Shown: in pieces, positions 1 through 8,378 of the stretch
How the letters are laid out: the number at the start of each line of letters is the position of its first letter
Position numbering within the stretch: the first letter of the stretch is position 1
NCBI GenBank assembly: GCA_963840075.1
Contig: CAWIXS010000026.1
Span: forward strand, 29,115 to 93,114
Direction of reading: 5' to 3'
From: AWTP1-13 sp963840075
Lineage (GTDB): Bacteria > Pseudomonadota > Alphaproteobacteria > Rhizobiales > Hyphomicrobiaceae
DNA length: 64,000 nucleotides
Notes under the pieces: generated by a model
The model's input: the letters and a program-made list of their open reading frames with translations, nothing else
What the model was told of the DNA's origin: nothing
Databases searched by the model: none
Made by a program: the position numbers and the translations under genes

Positions 1-1
1 G

Positions 2-103
2 GCGATCCTGCCGGCGGCCGGCGATCTGGACGAGACCGCCACGAGGCTGGACTTATTTCGCTTGACCCATGTCAAGGGATTGGTTGATGCCTTGGGGCTG
101 TGA
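2..103 (+). CDS. radA: DNA repair protein RadA, C-terminal end (partial)
   Basis: The first 33 codons visible end in LTHVKGLVDALGL and a TGA stop. This matches the end of the Lon-protease-like domain of RadA, a RecA-related ATPase that helps process recombination intermediates. The call rests on this short tail and on the radA-cvpA-purF order that is common in alphaproteobacteria. The catalytic part lies outside the window, so activity cannot be judged. Confidence 0.6.
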   Translation, partial: AILPAAGDLDETATRLDLFRLTHVKGLVDALGL

Positions 104-230
104 GGTGGTGCACGGGGGAGCTCACAGGTCGCAGCACTGCGGGGGCAGTGCCAACGGATAGCCGGCAGGCCCGGGCCGGGACGCCTGCCCATTCGTTGCA
201 GTCGGGTTCCAGTCGAGGGTACGCAAGTCG

Positions 231-821
231 ATGATCGCAGGTATCTCCTATCTCGATGCCGCCCTGGTGGCTGTGGTCGCCATCTCCGGGATGGTGGCCA
301 TGTACCGCGGCCTCACCCGCGAGGTGCTTTCCATCCTCTCCTGGATCGCCGCCGCAGGGGCAGCCTTCTACGTGATCATCTCGCAAAGCTGGCTTGCAGA
401 CGAGCTGGCCAAGCAGTTCGCCGCCTCTCCCGGGCAGACGCACCAGATCATCGCCAAGATCAGCATCGGCACCGTGGTCTTCCTGGTGGTGCTGATCATC
501 GTTCATCTCATCACGTCGCATATCTCCGATTCGGTGCTCGACAGCCGCGTGGGGGCCATCGACCGCATTCTGGGCCTGGCCTTTGGTGCGGTCAGGGGGT
601 TCATCCTGATCGTGATTCCCTACATGTTCGCCGTGTCCTTCGTCTGTAAGGACGGCGCGACGCGGATAGGTCGCGGCTGCGAGCAGAACGAGCTCCCGAA
701 GTGGGTCGAGGATGCGCGTTCCGTTGGATTGATCAGACAAACCGGGGGAGCGCTGTTCGGCGTGTTCGATCGCTTCGTCCCGCGCACCGGCCCCTTGAGC
801 GGCGGCAGCGACAAGACCTGA
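231..821 (+). CDS. cvpA: CvpA family membrane protein
   Basis: A 196-residue integral membrane protein with about four hydrophobic helices (residues 5-25, 28-50, 78-100 and 120-140) and a short polar C-terminal tail. Length, helix spacing and the conserved segment VGAIDRILGLAFGAVRGF fit CvpA. That family was named for colicin V production and is linked genetically to purF and envelope homeostasis; the biochemical role is not settled. It lies directly upstream of purF on the same strand, with 251 bases between them. The ATG at 231 follows a GAGGG stretch. Confidence 0.9.
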   Translation: MIAGISYLDAALVAVVAISGMVAMYRGLTREVLSILSWIAAAGAAFYVIISQSWLADELAKQFAASPGQTHQIIAKISIGTVVFLVVLIIVHLITSHISDSVLDSRVGAIDRILGLAFGAVRGFILIVIPYMFAVSFVCKDGATRIGRGCEQNELPKWVEDARSVGLIRQTGGALFGVFDRFVPRTGPLSGGSDKT

Positions 822-1072
822 ACCTGACCTGAACCTCCCTCCTGCCGCGAGCTCGAGGGCGCCCGGCCACACGCATCACATCTCTCGCGTGCAGTCAGCC
901 ATCTTTCGCGCGCAGTCGGTTGCGGTTTCGCCACTGCACAGTTGTTCCTCGGCACTAAGTGCCCGTGGTAAATTTGGACGACTTGTCCTATATGCAGGGC
1001 GACTCCGCGCATCTGGGTGCCAAAGCGCGATGACGGGGCGGGGTTCCGATTTCGCGCTGTGGAGGCCGTACG

Positions 1073-2554
1073 ATGGTTCCGCTCCAACGCGACGCCACAC
1101 CGGATGCCCCGGCTCGGCGCGGTGACGACCGCCTCCGCGAGGAGTGCGGCGTGTTCGGCGTCTTCGGCCACGACGATGCCGCCGCGCTGACCGCGCTCGG
1201 CCTGCACGCCCTGCAGCACCGCGGCCAGGAGGCGGCCGGGATCGTCACCTTCGACGGTGACCACTTCCATTCCGAGCGCCGGCTCGGCCTCGTCGGCGAC
1301 AACTTCAACAAGGCCGACGTGATCGGCCGCCTCGAGGGCCACATGGCCCTTGGCCACAACCGCTACTCCACCACCGGCGACACCATCCTGCGCAACGTGC
1401 AGCCGCTGTTCGCCGACCTCGACACCGGCGGCTTCGCCGTCGCCCACAACGGCAACCTCACCAACGCTCTCACCCTGCGCCGCGATCTCGTCTCCTCGGG
1501 CGCCATTTTCCAGTCCACCTCCGACACCGAGGTCATCCTCCACCTCATCTCGCGCTCGCGCCGCCGCCGCATCGTGGAGCGCTTCGTCGAGGCGCTGTTG
1601 CAGATCGAGGGTGCCTATGCGCTCGTCTGCCTCACCAACGACATGCTGATCGGCGCCCGCGACCCCATCGGCATCCGGCCGCTGGTGCTGGGCCGGATCG
1701 GCTCGTCCTACGTGCTGACCTCGGAGACGTGCGCGCTCGACATCGTCGGCGCCGAGTTCGTGCGCGAGATCGAGAACGGCGAGATCGTCACCATCACGAA
1801 GGACGGCATCGAGAGCCACCGCCCCTTCCCCAGGCGCCCGGCGCGACCCTGCATCTTCGAGTACATCTACTTCGCGCGGCCCGATTCCGTCGTCGGCGGG
1901 CGCAACGTCTATGCCACCCGCAAGCAGACGGGCATCGAGCTGGCGCGCGAGGCGCCGGCCTCAGCCGACGTTGTCATTCCAATCCCGGACTCCGGCGTGC
2001 CGGCCGCCATCGGCTACGCCCAGGAGAGCGGGTTGCCGTTCGAGCTGGGCATCATCCGCAACCACTACGTGGGTCGGACCTTCATCGAGCCCGAGCAGCG
2101 CATCCGCCAGCTGGGCGTCAAGCTCAAGCATTCCGCCAACGCCGCCGCGGTGCACGGCAACCGCATCGTTCTGATCGACGACAGCGTGGTGCGCGGCACG
2201 ACCTCCAAGAAGATCGTGCGGATGATGTTCGAGGCCGGCGCGCGCGAGGTGCATTTCCGGGTGGCGTGCCCGCCCATCGCGCACCCGGACTTCTACGGCA
2301 TCGACACGCCGCGCACCAACGAGCTGCTTGCCGCCAACATGAGCGTGGAGGACATGTGCGCCTTCATGGGCGCCACGTCGCTCTCCTTCCTGTCCGTCGA
2401 CGGCGTTTATCGCGCGCTCGGCTACGAGAAGCGCGACAACCGCAGCCCGCAGTTCACCGACCACTGCTTCACGGGCGACTACCCGACGAGCCTGACGGAC
2501 CAGAACGGCTCCGCCCACAGCGGCCAGTTGTCGCTGCTGTCGGAGGTGTCGTAG
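1073..2554 (+). CDS. purF: Amidophosphoribosyltransferase
   Basis: This enzyme makes phosphoribosylamine from PRPP and glutamine, the first committed step of purine synthesis. It has 493 residues, the usual length. The N-terminal glutamine amidotransferase (Ntn) domain starts after a short propeptide, with the catalytic cysteine at about residue 25 in EECGVFGVFG and the LQHRGQEAAGI motif after it. The C-terminal phosphoribosyltransferase domain carries the PRPP loop VLIDDSVVRGTTSKK near residue 370. The ATG is preceded by GGAGG at a good distance. The stop codon abuts the inverted repeat of the insertion-sequence remnant that follows. Confidence 0.97.
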   Translation: MVPLQRDATPDAPARRGDDRLREECGVFGVFGHDDAAALTALGLHALQHRGQEAAGIVTFDGDHFHSERRLGLVGDNFNKADVIGRLEGHMALGHNRYSTTGDTILRNVQPLFADLDTGGFAVAHNGNLTNALTLRRDLVSSGAIFQSTSDTEVILHLISRSRRRRIVERFVEALLQIEGAYALVCLTNDMLIGARDPIGIRPLVLGRIGSSYVLTSETCALDIVGAEFVREIENGEIVTITKDGIESHRPFPRRPARPCIFEYIYFARPDSVVGGRNVYATRKQTGIELAREAPASADVVIPIPDSGVPAAIGYAQESGLPFELGIIRNHYVGRTFIEPEQRIRQLGVKLKHSANAAAVHGNRIVLIDDSVVRGTTSKKIVRMMFEAGAREVHFRVACPPIAHPDFYGIDTPRTNELLAANMSVEDMCAFMGATSLSFLSVDGVYRALGYEKRDNRSPQFTDHCFTGDYPTSLTDQNGSAHSGQLSLLSEVS

Positions 2555-3112
2555 GGTGTCAGACCCTGCGGGAACCTCTTGCAAGATTATGGCAGGGGTC
2601 AGGGTGTAGTTGCGCGTTCGGCGTGGACAGGTTGCGACGGAGCGGGTTGCGGGAGCAATCGAGCGTTTCGGGCGCCTGCAGCCAGGCTCCGGCGCAGCAG
2701 AGATTGCGCGGGGCGCATTTTTTGCGCGCCACGTTGGGCGTCCGGATGGCAGCCCTTGCGCCGCTCGGGCGGGGATGCGGCGCATCAGCTGATCGACGGT
2801 GAGCGCGAGGATGGCGAACATCGGGTGGCACATCACCTTGGCGTGCCCGCGCACGCGCACAAAACGACCGCCGAACTCGTCCTTCAGGCGCGCATTGACG
2901 CGCTCGGCCGTGGTGCGCTGGCGGTAGCGCACCTGCTCGGGCATCTCGAAGTCGATGGCGCTGCGCGCCTTGGCCTCGGCGGCCAGCTCCGCCTTCTTTC
3001 TGCTTGTCGCGGCGCGGCTGCTCCGGAATGATCGGGATACGGCCGAGACCGCGGCAGGCGGCGGCGATCTCGGGGGCGTCGCAGGCAAGACCCTCCCGCA
3101 GGGTCTGACGCC
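2555..3112. mobile_element. Decayed insertion sequence with matching terminal inverted repeats
   Basis: The element is bounded by 28-base inverted repeats at 2555-2582 and 3085-3112 that match at 24 of 28 positions and share the core GTCAGACCCTGCGGGA. Between them lies a broken minus-strand transposase. The outer bases GGTGTCAGACCC also form the arms of the palindromic repeats found elsewhere in the window, so the element may be the parent type or a relative of that repeat family. The right repeat cuts into the transposase reading frame, so this is an internally deleted, non-autonomous copy. It lies between the purF stop codon and an acetyltransferase start. Confidence 0.7.
2760..3085 (-). 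pseudogene. DDE-type transposase fragment, frameshifted
   Basis: The minus strand encodes DAPEIAAACRGLGRIPIIP in one frame. After a one-base shift near 3003 it encodes RYRQRTTAERVNARLKDEFG and then VRGHAKVMCHPMFAILAL. These are the C-terminal DDE-domain segments of IS4/IS5-like transposases; the ERVNARLKDEFG motif carries the last catalytic glutamate. The N-terminal half is missing. Removing one A from an AAA run would restore the frame. It cannot encode a working enzyme. Confidence 0.75.
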
Positions 3113-3126
3113 AAGCACGGGGCCCC

Positions 3127-3921
3127 ATGGACCTGGCCGAATTCGCAGCACTGCATTTACCGGCTCTCGAGGCCGACGAGGTGCGGTTCAATCAGCAGAT
3201 CGCCGCCACGACGGCGGCGGCGAAGGAGAGGCCGGCGGGCTTTCGCCGCTGGACCTTGGGCGCGCCGGGCCATTGCGCCATCCAGCGGCCGGGCCGGGCC
3301 ATTCTGCTCGCCAACCTCGACGCGGAGGAATGCCGGGAGCTGGCGCGGATCACCATGTCGATCGACTATCCCGGCGTCGTCGGCTCCGGCGAGACGCCGG
3401 GCCATTTTGTCGAGCACGCGACGGCGCTGGGCGCCCGGTTCGAGGACCCGCTGCCCCAGCGCATCCATATCCTCTCCAGCGCCCCGCGCTATCCGGGCGC
3501 GCCGGGCGCGGCGCGCATGGTCACCGCCGCCGATGCGCCGCTGCTGTTCGAATGGATCACGGCCTTTTGTCGGGAGGCCCTGCCCCATGAGCAGCCGCCC
3601 GATCGGGCAAGTGCCGAGCAGGGTGCCGCCAGTGGGCGCCATCTGTTCTGGACCGTCGACGGAATGCCCGTCTCCATGGCTGCCATCACGCGGCGCCTGC
3701 AGCAGACCGGGGCCATCTCCCTCGTTTACACACCAGCGTACCAGCGCGGGCGGGGATATGCGGGCTCCGCGACAGCCGCGGTCGCCGATCGGCTGTTCGC
3801 GGAGGGCAAGAGGGCGGTCTGCCTGCATACCGATCTGCGCAATCCCATCTCGAACCGGTGCTACGCCAAGATCGGCTTCAGGCCCCACTGCGATGCCTGG
3901 CACTACCTGCGCAGGCCCTAG
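3127..3921 (+). CDS. GNAT family N-acetyltransferase
   Basis: A 264-residue protein whose C-terminal half is a GNAT fold. The acetyl-CoA loop is visible as YTPAYQRGRGYAGSATAAVA, followed by LHTDLRNPISNRCYAKIGF, which is the usual closing motif. The N-terminal half resembles the variable domain of single-copy GNAT proteins of unknown substrate. The ATG lies 15 bases after the insertion-sequence remnant, so that element may now provide its upstream region. The substrate cannot be inferred from the sequence. Confidence 0.85.
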   Translation: MDLAEFAALHLPALEADEVRFNQQIAATTAAAKERPAGFRRWTLGAPGHCAIQRPGRAILLANLDAEECRELARITMSIDYPGVVGSGETPGHFVEHATALGARFEDPLPQRIHILSSAPRYPGAPGAARMVTAADAPLLFEWITAFCREALPHEQPPDRASAEQGAASGRHLFWTVDGMPVSMAAITRRLQQTGAISLVYTPAYQRGRGYAGSATAAVADRLFAEGKRAVCLHTDLRNPISNRCYAKIGFRPHCDAWHYLRRP

Positions 3922-4165
3922 TGCAATGTCGCCGGCGCGTGCGCCGATCCGCTTCGGACGCAGTTTCGCAATTCGTTCACAATGCATACAGATTGAAACC
4001 GCCTCCCGCAGCCGACTGCTGCCAGGATTCGCCCACCTCGGAGACGAGGCGCCGGTTTCCCCTGCAGGGCCGCGCCTCGATGCAGGAGCCGGGGACCGCA
4101 GTCCGATCGTCTCGCCGGGCAGGTGGACAGACCATCCAAGCGCCCGGTCCGGGTGCAAACCTGGG

Positions 4166-4660
4166 GTAACGGGCCCGGATGCGCTTCGTCAGGACTTAGC
4201 TCAACGCATCTTGCAAAACAGCCCGAGCTTTTTCGAGAGTGTCATCATCGACCTGCTCCTTGCGATGGGCTACGGCGGCTCGCATCGCAGTGCAGCTGCC
4301 CAACTTGGCCGTAGCGGGGATGGCGGGGTGGATGGCATTATTAACGAAGATCGTCTCGGACTGGATCGAGTCTACGTCCAGGCAAAGCGATACGCGTCCG
4401 AGAATTCCGTTGGCCGGTCAGACGTGCAAGCGTTTGTTGGCAGCCTCGTTGGGCTGGGCGCAACAAAGGGCGTTTTCGTGACGACTTCGAGCTTCAGCCA
4501 TCACGCACAGGAATTCGTGCGCCACTTGACCCAACGCGTGATCCTAATCGATGGCACCCGTCTTGCCGAGCTCATGATGGAGCACAACGTAGGCGTGCGC
4601 GTCAATCGAATGATTGAGTTCGAGCGGCTGGACGTGGATTACTTCGCCGAGGACGAGTAA
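4166..4660 (+). pseudogene. mrr: Mrr-type restriction endonuclease, N-terminally truncated
   Basis: The open frame from about 4166 to the stop at 4660 encodes the Mrr catalytic domain. It contains FFESVIIDLLLAMGYGG, GDGGVDGIINEDRLGLDRVY and then QAKRY, which is the D...QxK core of the PD-(D/E)XK nuclease fold, followed by KGVFVTTSSFS. Full Mrr proteins have about 300 residues with an N-terminal winged-helix specificity domain. Here only about 165 residues remain, with no convincing start codon or binding site. The active-site residues are intact, but the specificity half is lost, so this is probably a remnant of a defence gene. Confidence 0.75.
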
Positions 4661-4674
4661 AGGTATCTCGAAGA

Positions 4675-5643
4675 ATGAACAAGGACGACGGCAGCGAATT
4701 CGGCTTCGCGGCGCCGCACGACGCGCCGATCCCCTATCTGCAGCGCATCCGCGAGTACTACGTGGGCCTGGGCTACGGGGCGCCCTACCAGTGGGCGCAC
4801 TACGCGCAGGTGCCGTTCCATCGGCTGGGCAAGCCGCTGGCCGGGGCGCGCGTGGCGATCGTCACCACGGCGGCGCCCTATCAGCCGGACAAGGGCGACC
4901 AGGGCCCCGGCGCGGCCTACAATGCCGCGGCCAAGTTCTTCACGGTCTACTCCGGCGACGCGGCCCAGGACCACGACCTGCGCATCTCGCACGTCGCGAT
5001 CGACCGCAGCCACACCACGGCCGACGACCCCGGCACCTACTTCCCCCTCCCGGCCCTGCGCCGCGCGGCCGAGCGGGGGGGCATCGGCTCGGCGGCGCCG
5101 CGTTTCCATGGCCTGCCCACCAACCGCAGCCATCGCACCACGCTGGAGGTCGACTGCCCCGAGGTGGTGGCCCGCTGCCGGGACGACGGCGTCGATGCGG
5201 TGCTGCTGGTCGCCAACTGCCCGGTCTGCCACCAGAGCGTCAGCCTGTGCGCGCGGCTGCTGGAGGACGCCGGCATCGCCACCGTGGTGATGGGCTGCGC
5301 CAAGGACATCGTGGAATATGTGGGCGTGCCGCGCCTCGCGTTCTCCGACTTCCCGCTCGGCAACGCCGCCGGCAAGCCGCACGATGCGGCCTCGCAGGCG
5401 GCCACCCTGGAGCTGGCCCTCGCCCTTCTGGAGGCCGCGCCGGCGCCGCGCACCACCGTGCAGTCGCCGCAGGTGTGGAGCCCCGATCCGGACTGGAAGC
5501 TCGACTACTCCAACATCGCCCGCCTCTCGCCCGAGGAGATCGCCCGCCGCCGCGCCGAGTTCGACCGGCAGAAGGAGATCGCCAAGACCGTGCGCAAGGA
5601 AACCGGGCGCGTGCCATCCGCCGGCGACGCGGCGGTGCGATAG
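4675..5643 (+). CDS. GrdB/PrdB-family reductase homologue, cysteine form
   Basis: A 322-residue protein that resembles the selenoprotein B subunits of glycine, betaine, sarcosine and D-proline reductases. Visible family features are the N-terminal RIREYYVGLGYGAPYQWAHY, the central VAIVTTAAPY, and cysteines in ANCPVCHQSVSL (C182 and C185) and MGCAKDIVEYVGV (C208). There is no in-frame UGA, so this is an all-cysteine version. The remaining reductase subunits are not nearby, and the organism looks aerobic or facultative, so Stickland-type amino-acid reduction is unlikely. The C-terminal 60 residues are charged and probably helical. Its real substrate is unknown. Confidence 0.7.
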   Translation: MNKDDGSEFGFAAPHDAPIPYLQRIREYYVGLGYGAPYQWAHYAQVPFHRLGKPLAGARVAIVTTAAPYQPDKGDQGPGAAYNAAAKFFTVYSGDAAQDHDLRISHVAIDRSHTTADDPGTYFPLPALRRAAERGGIGSAAPRFHGLPTNRSHRTTLEVDCPEVVARCRDDGVDAVLLVANCPVCHQSVSLCARLLEDAGIATVVMGCAKDIVEYVGVPRLAFSDFPLGNAAGKPHDAASQAATLELALALLEAAPAPRTTVQSPQVWSPDPDWKLDYSNIARLSPEEIARRRAEFDRQKEIAKTVRKETGRVPSAGDAAVR

Positions 5644-5670
5644 TGTCGCACTCCGACGCAGCGATTGGTT

Positions 5671-5782
5671 GTCATCCCGGCGCTCGTCGCCGGGATCCAC
5701 CGGCGGACAAGCGCTGGAGCATGCGGTGAGTTGGATGCCGGGGACACCGGCCTTCGCCGGTGCAGGCAAGCCCCGGCATGAC
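5671..5782. repeat. Mosaic intergenic palindrome, GTCATCCCGG family
   Basis: It begins with GTCATCCCGG and contains a short hairpin (CCCGGCGCTCGTCGCCGGG). A second hairpin (GCCGGGGACACCGGC region) follows, and it closes with CCCCGGCATGAC. The ends are roughly inverted. Related copies or pieces occur near 12768, 33146, 50569 and 55326. It fills most of the gap between the GrdB-like gene and the next membrane protein. Confidence 0.7.
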
Positions 5783-5884
5783 AAACGGCGGCGTCCTGTC
5801 GCGAGGCAACAGCTCTGGCCAAATCTCGAAAGCATCTTCAACGCCGCCTGACAAGCGCACCCGAGCCGGGTATACGCCTTCACC

Positions 5885-6469
5885 ATGATGCGACGCGCCT
5901 ACGACTGGACCATGCGCACGGCCGCCCACGAGAAGGCGCCGCACGCCCTGTTCTGGGTGTCGTTCGCGGAAAGCTCGTTCTTTCCCATCCCCCCCGACGT
6001 GATGCTGATCCCGATGGTGCTGGCCGCGCGCGCCAAGGCCTGGCTCTACGCCGCCATCGCCACGGTCGCGTCCGTGATCGGTGGCATCGGCGGCTATGCC
6101 ATCGGCTTTTTCCTGTACGCGACGCTCGGGCGCTGGCTGATCGACGCCTACGGCCTCGGCCCCCAGTTCGAGGCCTATCGCGCCGCCTACAACGAGTGGG
6201 GCCTGTGGATCATCCTGATCAAGGGGCTGACGCCCATTCCCTTCAAGCTGGTAACCATCGCCAGCGGCGCGGCGCACTTCGACTTCTGGGTGTTCCTCGC
6301 CGCCTCCATCGTCACGCGCGGCGCCCGCTTCTTTATGGTCGCGGGCCTCCTATATTGGCTGGGTGAGCCGATCCGGGAGTTCATCGAGCGGCGGCTGACG
6401 CTGGTGACGACCGCGTTCCTGGTGGCGCTCGTCGGCGGGTTCGTCGTGATCAAGTACCTGCTGCCCTGA
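5885..6469 (+). CDS. YqaA/DedA family inner-membrane protein
   Basis: A 194-residue protein with four to five hydrophobic segments. It carries the SNARE-associated/DedA features FAESSFFPIPPDVMLIPMVL near the N-terminus and IKGLTPIPFKLVTIASGAA in the second half. Proteins of the DedA superfamily are flippases or proton-coupled transporters of polar lipids; the YqaA branch has no assigned substrate. Two ATG codons lie in tandem at 5885 and 5888. It is followed after 26 bases by dsbB, so the two may be co-transcribed. Confidence 0.85.
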   Translation: MMRRAYDWTMRTAAHEKAPHALFWVSFAESSFFPIPPDVMLIPMVLAARAKAWLYAAIATVASVIGGIGGYAIGFFLYATLGRWLIDAYGLGPQFEAYRAAYNEWGLWIILIKGLTPIPFKLVTIASGAAHFDFWVFLAASIVTRGARFFMVAGLLYWLGEPIREFIERRLTLVTTAFLVALVGGFVVIKYLLP

Positions 6470-6495
6470 GCCGAATCCGAGCCGAGGCAACTGCC

Positions 6496-7008
6496 ATGCT
6501 GCACGTTCCCGCCGAGCTGCGGCAACCCTCCGCCGATGCCGTCGGCGCTCTGCTGCTCGCCATTGCCGCCGCGGTCATCCTCGCCGCGCTCGCCTTCGAG
6601 CATATCGGGGGCTATATCCCCTGCGCGCTCTGCCTGCAGCAGCGCTACGCCTACTATGGCGGCATCCCGGCGCTGGCCGCCGCCATCGCCCTGTTGCGCG
6701 CCCGCAACGCACCGGCCGCGACCGCCGTCTTCCTCCTGGTCGGCGCCGCCTTCGTCATCAACGCCGGGCTCGGCATCTACCAGGCGGGCGCCGAGTGGAA
6801 ATTCTGGGAGATCACGTCCTGCGGCGCTGCGGGCGGCGCGCCGAGGTTGGACATCGATAACCTCAACTTCGAAAAGGCGGCCATCTGCGGCCTGCCCAAG
6901 TGGCACTTCATGGGCCTCTCATTTGCCGGCTGGAACGTGGTCGTCTCCGCCCTCCTGGCGGCGGGCGCCTTCACAGCAGCGCTCGAGGCATGGCGCAGAG
7001 CACGCTAG
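6496..7008 (+). CDS. dsbB: Disulfide bond formation protein B
   Basis: A 170-residue inner-membrane protein with four helices. It reoxidises DsbA-type periplasmic oxidases and passes electrons to quinone. The first periplasmic cysteine pair is seen in CALCLQQRYAYYGG. The second pair is split between WEITSCGAAGG and FEKAAICGLPKW, as in the family. Length and motif order are normal. No dsbA is present in the window. Confidence 0.93.
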   Translation: MLHVPAELRQPSADAVGALLLAIAAAVILAALAFEHIGGYIPCALCLQQRYAYYGGIPALAAAIALLRARNAPAATAVFLLVGAAFVINAGLGIYQAGAEWKFWEITSCGAAGGAPRLDIDNLNFEKAAICGLPKWHFMGLSFAGWNVVVSALLAAGAFTAALEAWRRAR

Positions 7009-7064
7009 CCGCCCGGCCGCCGGGCGCGCTAGACTGCACGGCGAAGAGCTTACGAGGAGGGGGC

Positions 7065-8181
7065 ATGCGACTTCCCGCTGCATTGCTGGTGCTCGCGCCG
7101 CTGCTGGCGCTGCCGGCGCTGCTTGCCGCGCAGGTGACCCCGACCGTGGCGGTAGCCAAGCAGGACGATACGGGCAAGGCCGACGCCAAAGCCGCCAAGA
7201 AGGACAACGCCAAGCCGGCGGCGCGCAAGGCCAGGAAGGCCTCCAAGAGACCGCCGCCGACACCGGCCAGAATGCTGTTCGGGGCCGCCAGGACGCCGGC
7301 GCCGCTGGCGGCGCGGTCGATCGGGTTCTACGCCAAGGGCTGCCTCGCCGGCGCCCAGGCGCTCGCCATCGACGGCCCGGCCTGGCAGGCACATGCGCCT
7401 GTCGCGCAACCGCAACTGGGGCCACCCCGTCCTGATCGCGCTGGTCGAGAAGCTCGCCGTGGAGGCCAAGGAGCACGACGGCTGGCCCGGCCTGCTCGTC
7501 GGCGACATCTCCCAGCCGCGCGGCGGGCCGATGCTGACGGGCCACGCCAGCCACCAGGTCGGGCTCGATGCCGACGTCTGGTTCACGCCGATGCCGGACC
7601 GCCGCCTCTCCGAGAAGGAGCGCGAGGAGCTCTCCGCCACCTCGATGCTCGCCGACGACCGTGTGTCGGTCGATCCCAAGGTGTGGACGGAGACGCACGT
7701 GCGCCTCCTGAAGCGCGCCGCGAGCTACAAGGAGGTGGAGCGGGTGTGGGTGCACCCGGCGATCAAGAAGGCGGTGTGCGAGGCGACGACCAGCGAGAAG
7801 GACCGCGGCTGGCTCAGCAAGGTGCGGGCCTACTGGGGCCACTACTACCACTTCCACATCCGCATCGGCTGCCCCAAGGGCAGCACCAGCTGCGAGCGCC
7901 AGCCTCCGGTCCGCAGCGACGACGGCTGCGGCGCGGAGCTGACGCGCTGGCTGGCCCGGGTGAAGCCGCCGGTGCAGCCGCCCCCGCCGCCAAAGCCGGG
8001 CGTGCCGCGCCCCGAGAAGCGGCCGATCACGATCGAGCAGCTCCCGCCCGAGTGCCGGGTCGTGCTCAACGGCGGCCCTCTGGCGCCGACCACGAAGGCG
8101 GCGGCCAAGACTCCCGCGCTCAAAGCCCGCACGCTGGCGGCGAAGAGCAAGCCCGCACCGAAGAAGGAGACCGCGAAGTAG
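7065..8181 (+). pseudogene. mepA: Penicillin-insensitive murein endopeptidase with one frameshift
   Basis: The ATG at 7065 follows GAGGAGGGGG. It opens a secreted protein with a signal peptide (residues 1-22) and the MepA segment RSIGFYAKGCLAGAQAL. Near 7391 the frame must shift by one base to continue with MRLSRNRNWGHPVLI. The second frame holds the metal-site motifs of this LAS-type (M74) endopeptidase: GHASHQVGLDADVWF, RVWVHPAIKKAVC and YYHFHIRIGCP. It ends in a Lys/Pro-rich tail. The total length is 372 codons plus one base, so one inserted base explains the break. The product would cut D-Ala to meso-DAP cross-links in peptidoglycan. Confidence 0.85.
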
Positions 8182-8378
8182 GGCGCAACAAAGCGTTAGC
8201 CGTCTCGCAAAGCGCCAGCCGTAATGCGCCGCTCTGCCCGTCCTGCGAAGCCGTGGCATCGTAGAATGCGCCGTCGCTCATTGCACGGGCCCGAACGCGT
8301 CATGCTCTTGCCGCAAATCGCGGGTGGGGATACCAGCGGCAGGGTTCGACGGACGCGCCGGGGGCACCGGCAGGGGCA

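Noticed and set aside
62..75. A perfect FNR/FixK-type palindrome (TTGACCCATGTCAA) in the radA tail
   Set aside because: It lies within coding sequence and is centred over 160 bases from the cvpA start, unlike the other boxes. I regard it as a chance match.
164..189. GGCAGGC...GCCTGCC hairpin between radA and cvpA
   Set aside because: The loop is 12 bases and no T-run follows, so there is no good case for a terminator.
3407..4165. Upstream continuation of the Mrr frame across the acetyltransferase gene
   Set aside because: Translation there shows only arginine/serine-rich shadow sequence with no Mrr N-terminal features.
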